Positions 53,293 through 61,793 of a stretch of 64,000 nt of DNA are shown in pieces (the first letter of the stretch is position 1; each line of letters starts with the position of its first letter). The DNA lies in NCBI RefSeq assembly GCF_029223885.1, contig NZ_CP119411.1:1-64000 (forward strand), written 5' to 3'. Below the pieces are notes generated by a model, which saw only the letters and a program-made list of their open reading frames with translations, searched no databases and was not told the DNA's origin. The translations under genes and the position numbers were made by a program. The stretch comes from Pararhizobium gei (lineage in GTDB: Bacteria > Pseudomonadota > Alphaproteobacteria > Rhizobiales > Rhizobiaceae).

Positions 53293-54027
53293 ATGCCTGT
53301 TAGCGCTTTGTCTGTCCTCGCACCCGATGCATTGGACCCCTACGTGGACCTTCGCTCGGTGCCAAAATATCGCTATTTTGGCAAGAATGATCTCATTGAT
53401 AGATTTCGCCAAGGCGTACCGTTCGATTACATCTCCATCTCCGGGCTCGACGTTGATCACTACCGCTTTGGTGACGGGTTCTCCATAGACACCGACCTCC
53501 CGCCGGGATTTGTGGAAGCTTACATGGAAGACAAGCTTTCGAAGATCGATCCATTTATTGCAGCGACCAAGGCGTCGAAAACCGTAATGGTCGAAAGCGA
53601 GGTTTATCAGGACGCCGATGTCCCACAGCGATTGTTGTATCTACAGCGCACTTTTGGGGTTCACAACAGAACCATGGTTCCGATCTTGCGCGATGATACG
53701 GTTTACGGAGCGGTCGGTTTCGCCCGCATAACGGCATTCACCGAAAGCGAGCTTACCTTTCTAACCCTTATCGCTGAACCCATCCATACCGCCGTAACCA
53801 AGCCGATGATGGACCGCTTCGCCGCTCAACATCTACGTCTGTCAAAAGGCGAGATCGCGTGTCTTTCCCAAGCGAGCCTTGGGCTGACGAGTGAAGGCAT
53901 TGGCAGAGCTACCGGTTATCAGGTCGATACCGTTAACAGCTACATCAAATCAGCCGTGAAAAAGCTTGGGGCGTCGAACAGGACGCAAGCGATTGCTGAG
54001 GCGATACGCCGTCGGCTTATTTCGTGA
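53293..54027 (+). CDS. LuxR-family quorum-sensing-type regulator (solo)
   Basis: 244 residues with an N-terminal autoinducer-binding domain (FDYISISGLDVDHYRFGDGF, EAYMEDKLSKIDPFIAATKA, with the conserved Asp-Pro pair near residue 87) and a C-terminal LuxR helix-turn-helix (LSKGEIACLSQASLGLTSEG, GRATGYQVDTVNSYIKSAVK, KLGASNRTQAIAEAIRR). No luxI-type synthase is present in the window, so it would respond to signals made elsewhere or by other bacteria. Some ligand-contacting tryptophans of TraR are not evident, so the ligand may differ. The upstream gap is AT-rich; no clear lux box was found. Confidence 0.88.
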   Translation: MPVSALSVLAPDALDPYVDLRSVPKYRYFGKNDLIDRFRQGVPFDYISISGLDVDHYRFGDGFSIDTDLPPGFVEAYMEDKLSKIDPFIAATKASKTVMVESEVYQDADVPQRLLYLQRTFGVHNRTMVPILRDDTVYGAVGFARITAFTESELTFLTLIAEPIHTAVTKPMMDRFAAQHLRLSKGEIACLSQASLGLTSEGIGRATGYQVDTVNSYIKSAVKKLGASNRTQAIAEAIRRRLIS

Positions 54028-54116
54028 CGCTCGTTTCGTTTCTTTGCGTTAATTGGGATGGTGGGCACAATCACCAAAAGCCTGCGACGTCGTGTGATGG
54101 AAGCGACTTTGCGTCC

Positions 54117-54947
54117 CTAGCCGCTAAGATAACGCGAACGCAGGTCGGGTGAACTCACGCCGAATCGACCGTCACCAAAATACCGGGCCGGACTTGCCCC
54201 CGCATGTCGGCGAAACATGGTTATAAAACTGCTAGCGCTCTCATAGCCAAGGTCCAGGGCGATGGTGGTGACGGCATCGCCGCTGGCCAACCGCTGCAGC
54301 GCGAGGCCCACATGCAGTTGTTGCCGCCATTGACCGTATGACATACCGGTCTCGCGCTGGAAAAGGCGCGTGAGGGTTCGCTTGCTTGCGCCAATACGCG
54401 CGCCCCATTCCTCAATAGTGAGGCGCGCAGACGGGTCTTCCAAGAGCGCGTCTGCGAGACGCCGCAGCCGCCGGTCTGCGGGCATTGGCAACCGTAGCGG
54501 CTCTAGCGGAGCATCGCGAAGCTCGTCCAGAAGAACCGCCGACAGCCGAGCACGCCTCCCCTCCTCTGCCACCAGGAAGGCAGGATCTGATGTGAAGCAG
54601 AGAATGACCTCTCGCAGCAGCGGGCGAATGAATAATATTCCACAATCTTCGCCCAGAAAGTCTGCAAGGTCAGGCTCGATATAGAGATTGGCCATGACAA
54701 TCCTGCCACTGGCACGCGCCAGATGCAGCACACCGGCAGGCAGCCAGACGGCGCATTGTGGCGGAACGGTCCAAATTCCGCCAGCCGCTTCAACCGTCAG
54801 AGCACCGCAGATCACATAGAGCAGTTGCGCTTTGCGGTGACGATGGGGTTCGGTTTCGCCAACAGCCGTGAGTTCGATCGTCAGCCCCACAACAGAACTT
54901 GGAACGATGTCCGGATCGTCGATCTCAGGCGTGATAGTGATGCTCAT
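54117..54947 (-). CDS. AraC-family transcriptional regulator (AraC_binding plus HTH)
   Basis: About 276 residues from the ATG at 54947 (MSITITPEIDDPDIVPSSVV); upstream in-frame ATGs at 54972 and 55022 remain possible. The N-terminal cupin-like part (HRHRKAQLLYVICGALTVEA, WTVPPQCAVWLPAGVLHLAR) is followed by two helix-turn-helix units: LTIEEWGARIGASKRTLTRL and ASGDAVTTIALDLGYESASS-FITMFRRHAG. It is of the single-cupin type that usually regulates a neighbouring small operon, here the RidA and monooxygenase genes transcribed on the same strand upstream. Confidence 0.9.
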   Translation of the reverse strand: MSITITPEIDDPDIVPSSVVGLTIELTAVGETEPHRHRKAQLLYVICGALTVEAAGGIWTVPPQCAVWLPAGVLHLARASGRIVMANLYIEPDLADFLGEDCGILFIRPLLREVILCFTSDPAFLVAEEGRRARLSAVLLDELRDAPLEPLRLPMPADRRLRRLADALLEDPSARLTIEEWGARIGASKRTLTRLFQRETGMSYGQWRQQLHVGLALQRLASGDAVTTIALDLGYESASSFITMFRRHAGASPARYFGDGRFGVSSPDLRSRYLSG

Positions 54948-55042
54948 CGGCTCGTTTTCTCCGCGGTGCATGCCGACTCTAGCCGGAGAGTCGCGCCTTG
55001 CAAGGACATTGGGCTGTTTCATCGCTTGGCCTGGTAGTCAAT

Positions 55043-55474
55043 CTAACAGCAGGCCAAGCGGTCAAAATCCGGGGGTAGGGAAACGATGGCATCGATCTCT
55101 ACCAACCAGTCCGAATGGCCGAGCGCTTCAACGCCAAGGAAAAGACTGGCGCAGACCGGCCAGCCTTGCCCGAAGACGGCATGCCCGGCCTCGAAGATGG
55201 AGCCGACGAGCTCGTTGCTGTGGCGGACGACATGCAGCCCCATCCGCACCACATGCTCTGTCCCCACACCAAGCGCATCAACCGCATCCCTCAGATTGCG
55301 GAAACATTGTTCCGCCTGCAGACGATGATCATCTTTACCGACAAGCCGCCCGTCAGCATCGATAGCGACCTGCCCGGCGATGAACGCAAGAGCACCTGCC
55401 GGTGCGATGGAGATTTGAGCGTAGAGCGGCGCCACCGGTGCTGGCATTGAGACTGGATTGAGGTGCCTTATCAT
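55043..55474 (-). CDS. RidA/YjgF-family protein
   Basis: 143 residues. Rid features: GALAFIAGQVAIDADGRLVG, LQAEQCFRNLRDAVDALGVG, TEHVVRMGLHVVRHSNELVG, and the C-terminal SDWLVEIDAIVSLP. The arginine that binds the reactive enamine or imine substrate in true RidA (usually in IEIxxxA) is not at the expected spot, so it may belong to a Rid subfamily with another role. It follows the monooxygenase gene by 6 bases, so the two are co-transcribed and it may remove a reactive product of that enzyme. Confidence 0.85.
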   Translation of the reverse strand: MIRHLNPVSMPAPVAPLYAQISIAPAGALAFIAGQVAIDADGRLVGKDDHRLQAEQCFRNLRDAVDALGVGTEHVVRMGLHVVRHSNELVGSIFEAGHAVFGQGWPVCASLFLGVEALGHSDWLVEIDAIVSLPPDFDRLACC

Positions 55475-55480
55475 GACTGA

Positions 55481-56953
55481 CTACCCTTCTCGCGTGGAGG
55501 TGCTGGCCGCAGTTTGCGCCACGTAACCGTCCGGCCTTACCAAGATCGCACCAATATCTCTGAGAGTGTCCCCATGCGCGGTGGGAACGCCTCTTGCTTC
55601 AACGACAGAGCGCGGATGTAACCAGTCAGGCCTCTCAACTTTGGCGCCTTCGGAAATGATCAAATCCAGCCATTGACCTTTCGAGAGGAGGCCGAAAAGG
55701 GTGGCATCTGTACCGTCAGAAAGCCTCAACGGCATGTCGCGGATACGGTTGCCGACCAAGCCCGAGCGTGGCGGCGCAGAGCCGGGCAGCGGTTCAGGAT
55801 ATTGCACGGCAAAACCCGAGACTTGATTAGCAAAATAAGCGTTGATCGCGGGCACTTTCAGCATGTCATTGAATAAGCCCCGAAGCGCTCTCCCCCGCGC
55901 CGAGAAGGCGGTGATCAGGTGGCTCTGCGCCATCGTCGTGTCGCGAAGATAGATACCGACCGGCAGGCGTTCGGATTCATATGTGTCGAGCAACTCTGCG
56001 GGCGCGGTTCCCGTCGCCACCGCTGCCAGCTTCCAGCCAAGGTTCATCGCATCCTGAATGCCGACATTCATCCCCTGCCCGCCAGCCGGCAGATGAATGT
56101 GGGCCGCATCGCCCGCCAGGAATATGTTTCCACGACGATAGGACTTTGCCAGCCGCGTTTCGTTGTCAAACCGCGACAACCACAAAGGGGAATGGGCGCC
56201 GAAGTCAGAACCAACGACCCGCGCGGTTGCCCGGCACAACTCTTCCAGTGTAACCGCATCCTGCCTTCTGCGACCGCTGTCTTCAGCCTCGTTGACGACG
56301 ATCCGGTAGTGCACCCCGTCGCCAAGTGGCGCTATCAGCACACAACCGTGCTCGTTGAAAGCCGATACCAGGGGCGCGTCCGGTGGAGACGCCAGAACAA
56401 CGTCGCCCAAGAACCAAGTACCGCTCCCGGAATGACCCTCGAATTCGATCCCCGCCTGTAAGCGAACCAGGCTTCGCGCCCCGTCTGCGCCCACGACGTA
56501 ACGTCCGTGAAGTTCAAACGGCCTCTCGTTGGCGCCGGAGACTGTGACGCCGCCATCGGCTCCGGAAACGACTCTTTCCGCCACGGCGCCGCGATGAATC
56601 TCCACACCGAGTTCCAGAGCGAACTCTTCGATCAAAGCCTCCGTCGTCTCCTGCGGGATGTATAGGGTGTAAGGGAACCGGCTGTCGAAAATGTTGAAGT
56701 CCAACCGAGTGTCGAGGACCGCATAATGTCCTGATTTGATCGGCTTTCCGACGGCCAGAAACCGCTCCTCGATCCCTCGCAGTGACAGGACTTCCAGTGT
56801 CCGGCCATGAATGGTCAGTGCCCGGGATTGATTGATACGGTTCGTGCGCCGCTCGATGACAGCGACCCGCAACCCGGCAAGTCTGAGTTCGCAAGAGAGC
56901 CAAAGTCCGACAGGGCCTCCACCTACGATGATGCAATCGTAAATTTCCTTCAT
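55481..56953 (-). CDS. FAD-dependent aromatic monooxygenase (PheA/TfdB, RdmE type)
   Basis: 490 residues. The FAD-binding Rossmann motif IIVGGGPVGLWLSCELRLAG is at the N-terminus, the NAD(P)H/FAD motif VVGADGARSLVRLQAGI near residue 155 and the GD motif NIFLAGDAAHIHLPAGGQGM near 280. A C-terminal thioredoxin-like region (LLSKGQWLDLIISEGA) fits phenol hydroxylase-type enzymes. It hydroxylates an aromatic or polyketide-like substrate with NAD(P)H. It is transcribed with the RidA gene and is divergent from an alpha/beta hydrolase gene. Confidence 0.88.
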   Translation of the reverse strand: MKEIYDCIIVGGGPVGLWLSCELRLAGLRVAVIERRTNRINQSRALTIHGRTLEVLSLRGIEERFLAVGKPIKSGHYAVLDTRLDFNIFDSRFPYTLYIPQETTEALIEEFALELGVEIHRGAVAERVVSGADGGVTVSGANERPFELHGRYVVGADGARSLVRLQAGIEFEGHSGSGTWFLGDVVLASPPDAPLVSAFNEHGCVLIAPLGDGVHYRIVVNEAEDSGRRRQDAVTLEELCRATARVVGSDFGAHSPLWLSRFDNETRLAKSYRRGNIFLAGDAAHIHLPAGGQGMNVGIQDAMNLGWKLAAVATGTAPAELLDTYESERLPVGIYLRDTTMAQSHLITAFSARGRALRGLFNDMLKVPAINAYFANQVSGFAVQYPEPLPGSAPPRSGLVGNRIRDMPLRLSDGTDATLFGLLSKGQWLDLIISEGAKVERPDWLHPRSVVEARGVPTAHGDTLRDIGAILVRPDGYVAQTAASTSTREG

Positions 56954-57100
56954 TTCCAGCCCCTTCTATCCGTGAGCGGGGTGCTCCCGCCGTCACCAAC
57001 AGTCATTAGCCGGTGAGCCGATGCTTCACTCTCCCCGTCCTGCCAACATGTTTCGCCAAACGGCCATTGTTCGCTGCCCCTTCGTCCATAGACCCAGACC

Positions 57101-57136
57101 GTTGAACGATCCTGCAGCGCCGCAGGATCGTTCAAC
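57101..57136. promoter_or_regulatory. 15-bp perfect inverted repeat in the monooxygenase/hydrolase divergent promoter
   Basis: Arms GTTGAACGATCCTGC (57101-57115) and GCAGGATCGTTCAAC (57122-57136) around a 6-base spacer. It lies about 150 bases upstream of the monooxygenase start and 75 bases upstream of the hydrolase start. A 13-of-14 match to one arm recurs at 58033-58046 in front of the second AraC gene. It is a strong operator candidate, although a bidirectional terminator-like structure cannot be ruled out. Confidence 0.65.
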
Positions 57137-57210
57137 CGGCAAGCGCACAATCCGGATAGTCATCGTGTGTTGGCGGACAGTTCGCCAAGGACACATGAAG
57201 GAGTCATCCA

Positions 57211-57984
57211 ATGTCCAGTTTTTTCAACTTGCTCGCATCGGGCGTGATGCTTGCCGCAACCATGGGAGAACCAGCAGCAATGGCAGCCGATAGCACACCG
57301 AAATCCATCGTTCTCGTCCATGGCGGCTTCGTCGATGGTTCGGGATGGGAAGGCGTCTACGACATCCTCAAGAGCGACGGTTACGATGTCACTATCGTCC
57401 AGAACCCGACGGTCACCCTGGAGGATGACATCAGGGTCACGAAACGCGCGATCGCTGCGGCGACCGGCGACGTGGTTTTGGTTGGCCACTCCTACGGTGG
57501 CGTCGTCATCTCCGAGGCAGGAGCCGAATCCAAAGTAAAATCGCTCGTCTACATTGCCGCTTTTGCGCCCGACGCCGGTGAATCGGTCTCCAGCCTGATC
57601 GCAAATCCCGTCCCCGGCGCTGCTGCACCTCCGATCCTGCCGCCAGTCGATGGTTTTCTGTTCCTCGATAAATCGAAGTTCGCGCAATCGTTTGCCGCCG
57701 ATGTGCGCCCCGACCTCGCCGCCTTCATGGCAGCCTCACAGGTTCCGTGGGGCGTCGGCGCTCTCGATGGCAGGGTCACTGTTCCGGCATGGAAGGCCAA
57801 GCCTAGCTGGTATCTTGTCGCCACCGATGACAAGATGATTCCACCAGATGCCCAGCGGGGGATGGCCAAGCGGGCCGGCGCCAAGACCGTCGAGATCCCT
57901 GGCAGCCATGCGGTCTATGTCTCTAACCCAAAAGCAGTCGCCGAGATCATAGAAGACGCCGCCAACACCAAGAAGAGCGGCTAA
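57211..57984 (+). CDS. Alpha/beta hydrolase, probably exported
   Basis: 257 residues. A signal-like N-terminus (LLASGVMLAATMGEPAAMAA) precedes the hydrolase domain, which has the oxyanion motif VLVHGGFVDGSGWEGVYDIL, the nucleophile elbow VGHSYGGVVISEAGA with the catalytic Ser near residue 95, an Asp in YLVATDDKMIPPDAQRGM and a His in IPGSHAVYVSNPK. It belongs to the haloalkane dehalogenase/esterase-like group. The location divergent from the monooxygenase and near two AraC genes suggests an ester, lactone or aryl compound. Confidence 0.88.
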   Translation: MSSFFNLLASGVMLAATMGEPAAMAADSTPKSIVLVHGGFVDGSGWEGVYDILKSDGYDVTIVQNPTVTLEDDIRVTKRAIAAATGDVVLVGHSYGGVVISEAGAESKVKSLVYIAAFAPDAGESVSSLIANPVPGAAAPPILPPVDGFLFLDKSKFAQSFAADVRPDLAAFMAASQVPWGVGALDGRVTVPAWKAKPSWYLVATDDKMIPPDAQRGMAKRAGAKTVEIPGSHAVYVSNPKAVAEIIEDAANTKKSG

Positions 57985-58032
57985 GTTATTTCTCGGGTCG
58001 CCGCCGCTCCTATGTTTCGGCGACCCACCACT

Positions 58033-58046
58033 GCAGAATCGTTCAA
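58033..58046. promoter_or_regulatory. Half-site related to the 15-bp inverted repeat
   Basis: GCAGAATCGTTCAA differs by one base from the right arm GCAGGATCGTTCAA of the dyad at 57101-57136. It is directly followed by TTGACA (58047-58052), a -35-like hexamer ahead of the AraC gene at 58110. Shared half-sites suggest one regulator acts at both promoters. Confidence 0.5.
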
Positions 58047-58109
58047 TTGACAATTGAGTGGCCATGATATCTTGCGCTGTGCCATCTTGTTGGACGTGGG
58101 AACGCTACT

Positions 58110-59030
58110 ATGACCCTGAATGTGAAGCTTGTTGAAGTGGCGACCGTCCCCATTGGTCTGCCCCACAGGACCGAGCTAAAGTTATCGGTCCGCGGCTTGT
58201 CATGTTCGAGACTGATCGCCGCTGACGTGAACTATGGTTTCAAGCCGACCGAAAGCAATCCCAGTTTTCCGACCTGGGAGGGCGCCTACAGTATTGGCGT
58301 GCACTTTAACGACGAGAGGAGCGAGGTATTCCTCGACGGACGCTATTACGCTCACCCCAATCGCAAGGGTCAGACGCATTTTCTCTATGTCTCGGAACTT
58401 GCACATATCGATTTTACGACGCCGCGGCATACACAGGAGGTGATCCTGCAGCGCAGCTTTATGCGCGAGATTGCTGATGACCTTGAAGTGCCGCGTGTCA
58501 CGCATCTGGGCAACAGTCTGTACCATATGACCGACGATCCCGTCCTTCGGCGCCTTGCCCTCAGGATCTATCCGTTCTTCGATGCACCCGAGACGATCGA
58601 TCCCTTGATGGCGGATCACTACATGTGGAGCCTTGGTATCTACCTTTGCGCCCACTATGGCGATCTTACCGCTCGACGCCCGATCGTCGGGGGACTGAGC
58701 ACCTGGCAGGAACGGCTAGCCAAGGACGTCATCGAAACCAGCTTGGTTGGCGGAATCGGACTTGCTGAGCTCGCTCAGCTTTGCGGTCTTCGCATCAGCC
58801 AATTCGCGCATGGTTTCAAGCGATCCACAGGGGTAGCACCCTATGAATGGCTCCTCAGAAGGCGAATCGAGCGCGCCAAGGAGAATCTCCTGTCGGGCAG
58901 TAAACTCTCGGAAGTTGCTGTTGCATGCGGCTTTGCCGATGAAAGCCACCTGACCCGGATGTTCCGGCGAGCGGTTGGGGTGACGCCAGGCACATGGCGA
59001 ACAGACAGAGCAACTGCTCTCCGACATTAG
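58110..59030 (+). CDS. AraC-family transcriptional regulator
   Basis: 306 residues. The N-terminal region (about residues 1-195) has no recognised binding domain beyond a beta-rich stretch (GAYSIGVHFNDERSEVFLDG), while the C-terminal AraC DNA-binding domain is clear: GIGLAELAQLCGLRISQFAH and HGFKRSTGVAPYEWLLRRRI, then KLSEVAVACGFADESHLTRM and FRRAVGVTPGTWR. It lies 125 bases after the hydrolase gene in the same direction. It may bind the repeated GCAG-ATCGTTCAA elements upstream of itself and of the hydrolase. Confidence 0.9.
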   Translation: MTLNVKLVEVATVPIGLPHRTELKLSVRGLSCSRLIAADVNYGFKPTESNPSFPTWEGAYSIGVHFNDERSEVFLDGRYYAHPNRKGQTHFLYVSELAHIDFTTPRHTQEVILQRSFMREIADDLEVPRVTHLGNSLYHMTDDPVLRRLALRIYPFFDAPETIDPLMADHYMWSLGIYLCAHYGDLTARRPIVGGLSTWQERLAKDVIETSLVGGIGLAELAQLCGLRISQFAHGFKRSTGVAPYEWLLRRRIERAKENLLSGSKLSEVAVACGFADESHLTRMFRRAVGVTPGTWRTDRATALRH

Positions 59031-59356
59031 CTATCAACTGGAACTTACTGTGCGTCTTGGCCCCGAAGCTTAACAGGAACCGGCGGAGTGGCTTGAAAGT
59101 CGCATGGCGGAACAGCCGTCCATCTTCGCTCTGTTAAAGATTGATGCAACGTCGAACCGAGCGTTTAGGTACATCCGATCCCACGGACACCGCCCTTTAG
59201 GAAAACAATCACTATCGATAATATTCAAGTATCGATAATGATGGATTATGACTCGGGGGGCTGTAAAGTCGGGACAACACGCGGCTGCAACGACCAAAAA
59301 CGGGATGAAAAATAACGGTTGCCAGAGGGATTCACGATGACATGCCCACGCAACAG
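59031..59356. repeat. Intergenic region with tandem TATCGATAAT repeats
   Basis: About 330 bases without a gene. TATCGATAAT occurs twice, at 59213-59222 and 59230-59239, 17 bases apart start to start, in an AT-rich part. These resemble the arms of the inverted repeat at 15304-15330, which also lies near an integrase of the same family as 60130-61299. Confidence 0.45.
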
Positions 59357-59788
59357 CTATTCGCTTCGGGCCGTCGCACGATGGCGTTGCGCCCTCGCCA
59401 GCTCGACAAACCGGCGCTTAACCTCTTCAAACAAGACCGGTGGCAGCGCGCCAAAATAGCCGGTTTCACTGTCCATCGGCCTGACGTCGGGTCCGGGCCA
59501 GACGAAACGGTTACTCTCTGTCAGAACAATCCACGAGCGCTCGTCGTCAAGTCCCAGGCGCCGTTTGGTGGCAGCCGGGATTTCAACAGCGTCTTGCGGA
59601 TCGGATGGCGGCGAATGCGTGACAGGCAAAACTCGCACGACCGGCGTTCCGTCTTCCAGTGTGGCAACAATCGCCAGAACCAGCACAGGGCGGTCCTTGT
59701 CGCCCTCCTCCCGGCCTTCGAGATGCTGCCAATGCCAAAGATACGAATATCGGAACAGCCAGCCGACCTTCGGTTCAGTCGGCAGCAT
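59357..59788 (-). CDS. PemK/MazF-like toxin of a toxin-antitoxin module
   Basis: 143 residues. It starts MLPTEPKVGWLFRYSYLWHW and has the PemK-like core GDKDRPVLVLAIVATLEDG, VRVLPVTHSPPSDPQDAVEI and RLGLDDERSWIVLTESNRFV, typical of mRNA-interferase-fold plasmid maintenance toxins. The start overlaps the antitoxin stop by 14 bases. Such modules stabilise plasmids by post-segregational killing. Confidence 0.85.
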   Translation of the reverse strand: MLPTEPKVGWLFRYSYLWHWQHLEGREEGDKDRPVLVLAIVATLEDGTPVVRVLPVTHSPPSDPQDAVEIPAATKRRLGLDDERSWIVLTESNRFVWPGPDVRPMDSETGYFGALPPVLFEEVKRRFVELARAQRHRATARSE

Positions 59789-60053
59789 GCGTATCCGTCA
59801 ACAGTTCGGCGTTGAGATGATCCAGGCCCGGCTCCATCCGCGATGCTTCAATGGCGCCGAGGTCATCGTCGCCGAGCATGCTCGAAAGTTCAACACGTCG
59901 ATCGCGCTTTGCCAGGCGAACATAGTCCTCATAAGCAATGAGAACGGTGCGAGGACGACCGTTTTTAGTGATAATGACAGGCTCGCGGACTGCAGCGTCC
60001 TGATAGGCCCCAAAATTTTTCGAAACCGCCGCAGCGGTAACAGTTGACGTCAT
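59775..60053 (-). CDS. Phd/YefM-family antitoxin
   Basis: 92 residues. The N-terminal DNA-binding fold is clear (AAAVSKNFGAYQDAAVREPV, IITKNGRPRTVLIAYEDYVR), followed by an acidic C-terminal segment (SSMLGDDDLGAIEASRMEPG) that would bind the toxin. AAAGGAG precedes the ATG at 60053. A Phd antitoxin paired with a PemK-like toxin is a mixed but known combination. Autoregulation is likely through the dyad upstream. Confidence 0.88.
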   Translation of the reverse strand: MTSTVTAAAVSKNFGAYQDAAVREPVIITKNGRPRTVLIAYEDYVRLAKRDRRVELSSMLGDDDLGAIEASRMEPGLDHLNAELLTDTHAAD

Positions 60054-60067
60054 GATAGAACTCCTTT

Positions 60068-60095
60068 GTTCCGGAATATACGGGATTTCCGGAAC
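60068..60095. promoter_or_regulatory. Antitoxin autoregulatory operator candidate
   Basis: Perfect 9-base arms GTTCCGGAA (60068-60076) and TTCCGGAAC (60087-60095) around 10 bases, 15 bases upstream of the antitoxin start. TA antitoxins normally repress their own promoter by binding such dyads. The same region could also contain the promoter of the divergent integrase. Confidence 0.65.
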
Positions 60096-60129
60096 TTTTG
60101 CAAATTCCCTATCCGGCGAGGCCTATAAG

Positions 60130-61299
60130 ATGAAGCATAAATCGCAGATCGGGCCTGCAGCTGACCAGACGGTCCTGAAGCGCGCCGAGGAACTGGATGC
60201 ACTCGATGCCATCCTGCCGTTCGATCACCGCGACCAGCTCGCCGAACTTCTGACCGATGAAGACGTCGCGACGCTCAAACACCTGGCCAGCTAGGCATGG
60301 GCGACAATACCATGCGGGCATTGGCGTCCGACCTTGCCTATCTTGAAGTTTGGTGTTCCGTCGCCACCGGCACTCTCCTCCCCTGGCCGGCTCCGGAAAG
60401 CCTGCTTCTGAAATTCGTCGCCCATCATCTTTGGGACCCAGTCGAGCGGGAAAGCAATGCCGATCATGGCATGCCCGAGGACGTCGCGATCGCCCTCCGC
60501 CTCAAGGGGTTGCTGAGAAGCACCGGACCGCATGCGCCGGCGACCGTTCGCCGCCGGTTGACGAGCTGGTCGATCCTGACGCGCTGGCGCGGGCAGACCG
60601 GATCGTTTTCGGCGCCGTCGCTGAAAAGCGCACTCCGGTTGGCGCTTCGCACCAGCAATCGCCCGCGGCAGAGAAAAAGCAAGAAGGCCGTCACCGGCGA
60701 TATCCTCGCCAAACTGCTTGCGGCTTGCGCGGGCGATCGGCTGGTCGACCTGCGTGATCGGGCGCTGCTGCTGATGGCTTTCGCATCCGGCGGCAGACGC
60801 CGTTCCGAAGTGGCGGGACTGCGCGTCGAGGATCTGGTGGACGAGGAACCGGTTCGCGCCAATCCGGCTGACGAGCACTCTCCTCCCCTGCCTGACGATA
60901 CATCTCGGCCGCACCAAGACGACTTCAGCGGATGACGACGAGCATGTGGTCCTGATCGGCAGGCCTGTGACGGCACTCAGGTATTGGCTGACAGAGGCAA
61001 AGATCGAAGCAGGTCCAGCCTTTCGGCGTATCGACCAGTGGGGCAATCTTGACCGGCGAGCGATGACGCCGCAGTCCGTCAACCTTATCCTGAAATCCCG
61101 CATCAAGCAGGCCGGGCTGGACCCGGCGCAGTTTTCTGCCCACGGACTTCGATCCGGTTATCTCATAGAAGCTGCCAGCCGCAGCATTCCATTGCCTGAA
61201 GCCATGCAGCAGTCGCTGCATAAATCCGTCACACAAGCGTCGGGATACTACAACAACACCGAACGTAAAATGGGGCGCGCTGCACGGTTGGTGCTCTGA
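60130..61299 (+). pseudogene. Tyrosine recombinase (integrase), frameshifted
   Basis: Three frames make up one integrase: residues 1-54 start MKHKSQIGPAADQTVLKRAE and end HLAS at 60294; the next frame from 60297 carries NTMRALASDLAYLEVWCSVA, AVTGDILAKLLAACAGDRLV and LLLMAFASGGRRRSEVAGLR to about 60890; the last, from about 60900, carries HVVLIGRPVTALRYWLTEAK, AQFSAHGLRSGYLIEAASR with the HxxR motif, and QASGYYNNTERKMGRAARL with the active Tyr. Frameshifts lie near 60292 and 60890. All catalytic parts are otherwise present, so the loss may be recent. It is divergent from the toxin-antitoxin pair. Confidence 0.82.
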
Positions 61300-61302
61300 T
61301 GG

Positions 61303-61442
61303 CGTGCTGCCAGCGCCATCGTACGAGCGCCGGGGCCGGACTGCCATTGATGCGCGAGATACCCGATCGTGAAGAAATTGCCGGCAGGAGATATGGCCAG
61401 CAGCGCGAAAACGGCGGTTCGTAATATGCCAAAGCGTGTCAT
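61303..61442 (-). pseudogene. Truncated membrane-anchored (metal-sensor-like) protein
   Basis: The minus-strand frame from the ATG at 61442 reads MTRFGILRTAVFALLAISPA and FFTIGYLAHQWQSGPGARTM, a membrane-anchored N-terminus resembling periplasmic heavy-metal sensors that follow anti-sigma genes. It then runs into the integrase end. Only about 45 residues remain. The assignment is tentative and based on position after the anti-sigma gene. Confidence 0.35.
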
Positions 61443-61466
61443 AGGCTGCTCTCCGGACGATCGAAT

Positions 61467-61772
61467 TCATCGCCAAACAGGAATGTTTGTCGGCGCGCCG
61501 GCCGCAACCGCAAACAGGGACGATTCGACGGAACGTCCTTCTACTCTGGCGAACTGGTGTCCACCCACCAGCGCGGCTCCCGTCAGGATGAGCACCACAG
61601 CGGTGGCTAGGCGGGGCGATGCAAAGGAAGACCACAGCCATTTCGAACTCGGGTTCCGGCGCGCGCCGAGCCCGTCAAGCACCTTCCGGGCCAGAAGGCT
61701 GTCATAGACTTCATCGGTGGCAGCTTCGCGGACCAGGCGGTCGACCGGATTCTCATCCAGGCGGTCCTCCAC
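61467..61772 (-). CDS. Probable anti-sigma factor, single-pass membrane protein
   Basis: About 101 residues. It has a charged N-terminal part (VDRLVREAATDEVYDSLLAR) and one membrane helix (LATAVVLILTGAALVGGHQF near residue 56), the layout of small anti-sigma factors. It starts 22 bases after an ECF-sigma remnant; the initiating codon is uncertain (GTG at 61772 or another slightly upstream). Since the sigma gene is broken, its present role is doubtful. Confidence 0.45.
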   Translation of the reverse strand: MEDRLDENPVDRLVREAATDEVYDSLLARKVLDGLGARRNPSSKWLWSSFASPRLATAVVLILTGAALVGGHQFARVEGRSVESSLFAVAAGAPTNIPVWR

Positions 61773-61793
61773 CAGCCGGCGGTATGGCGCCGG

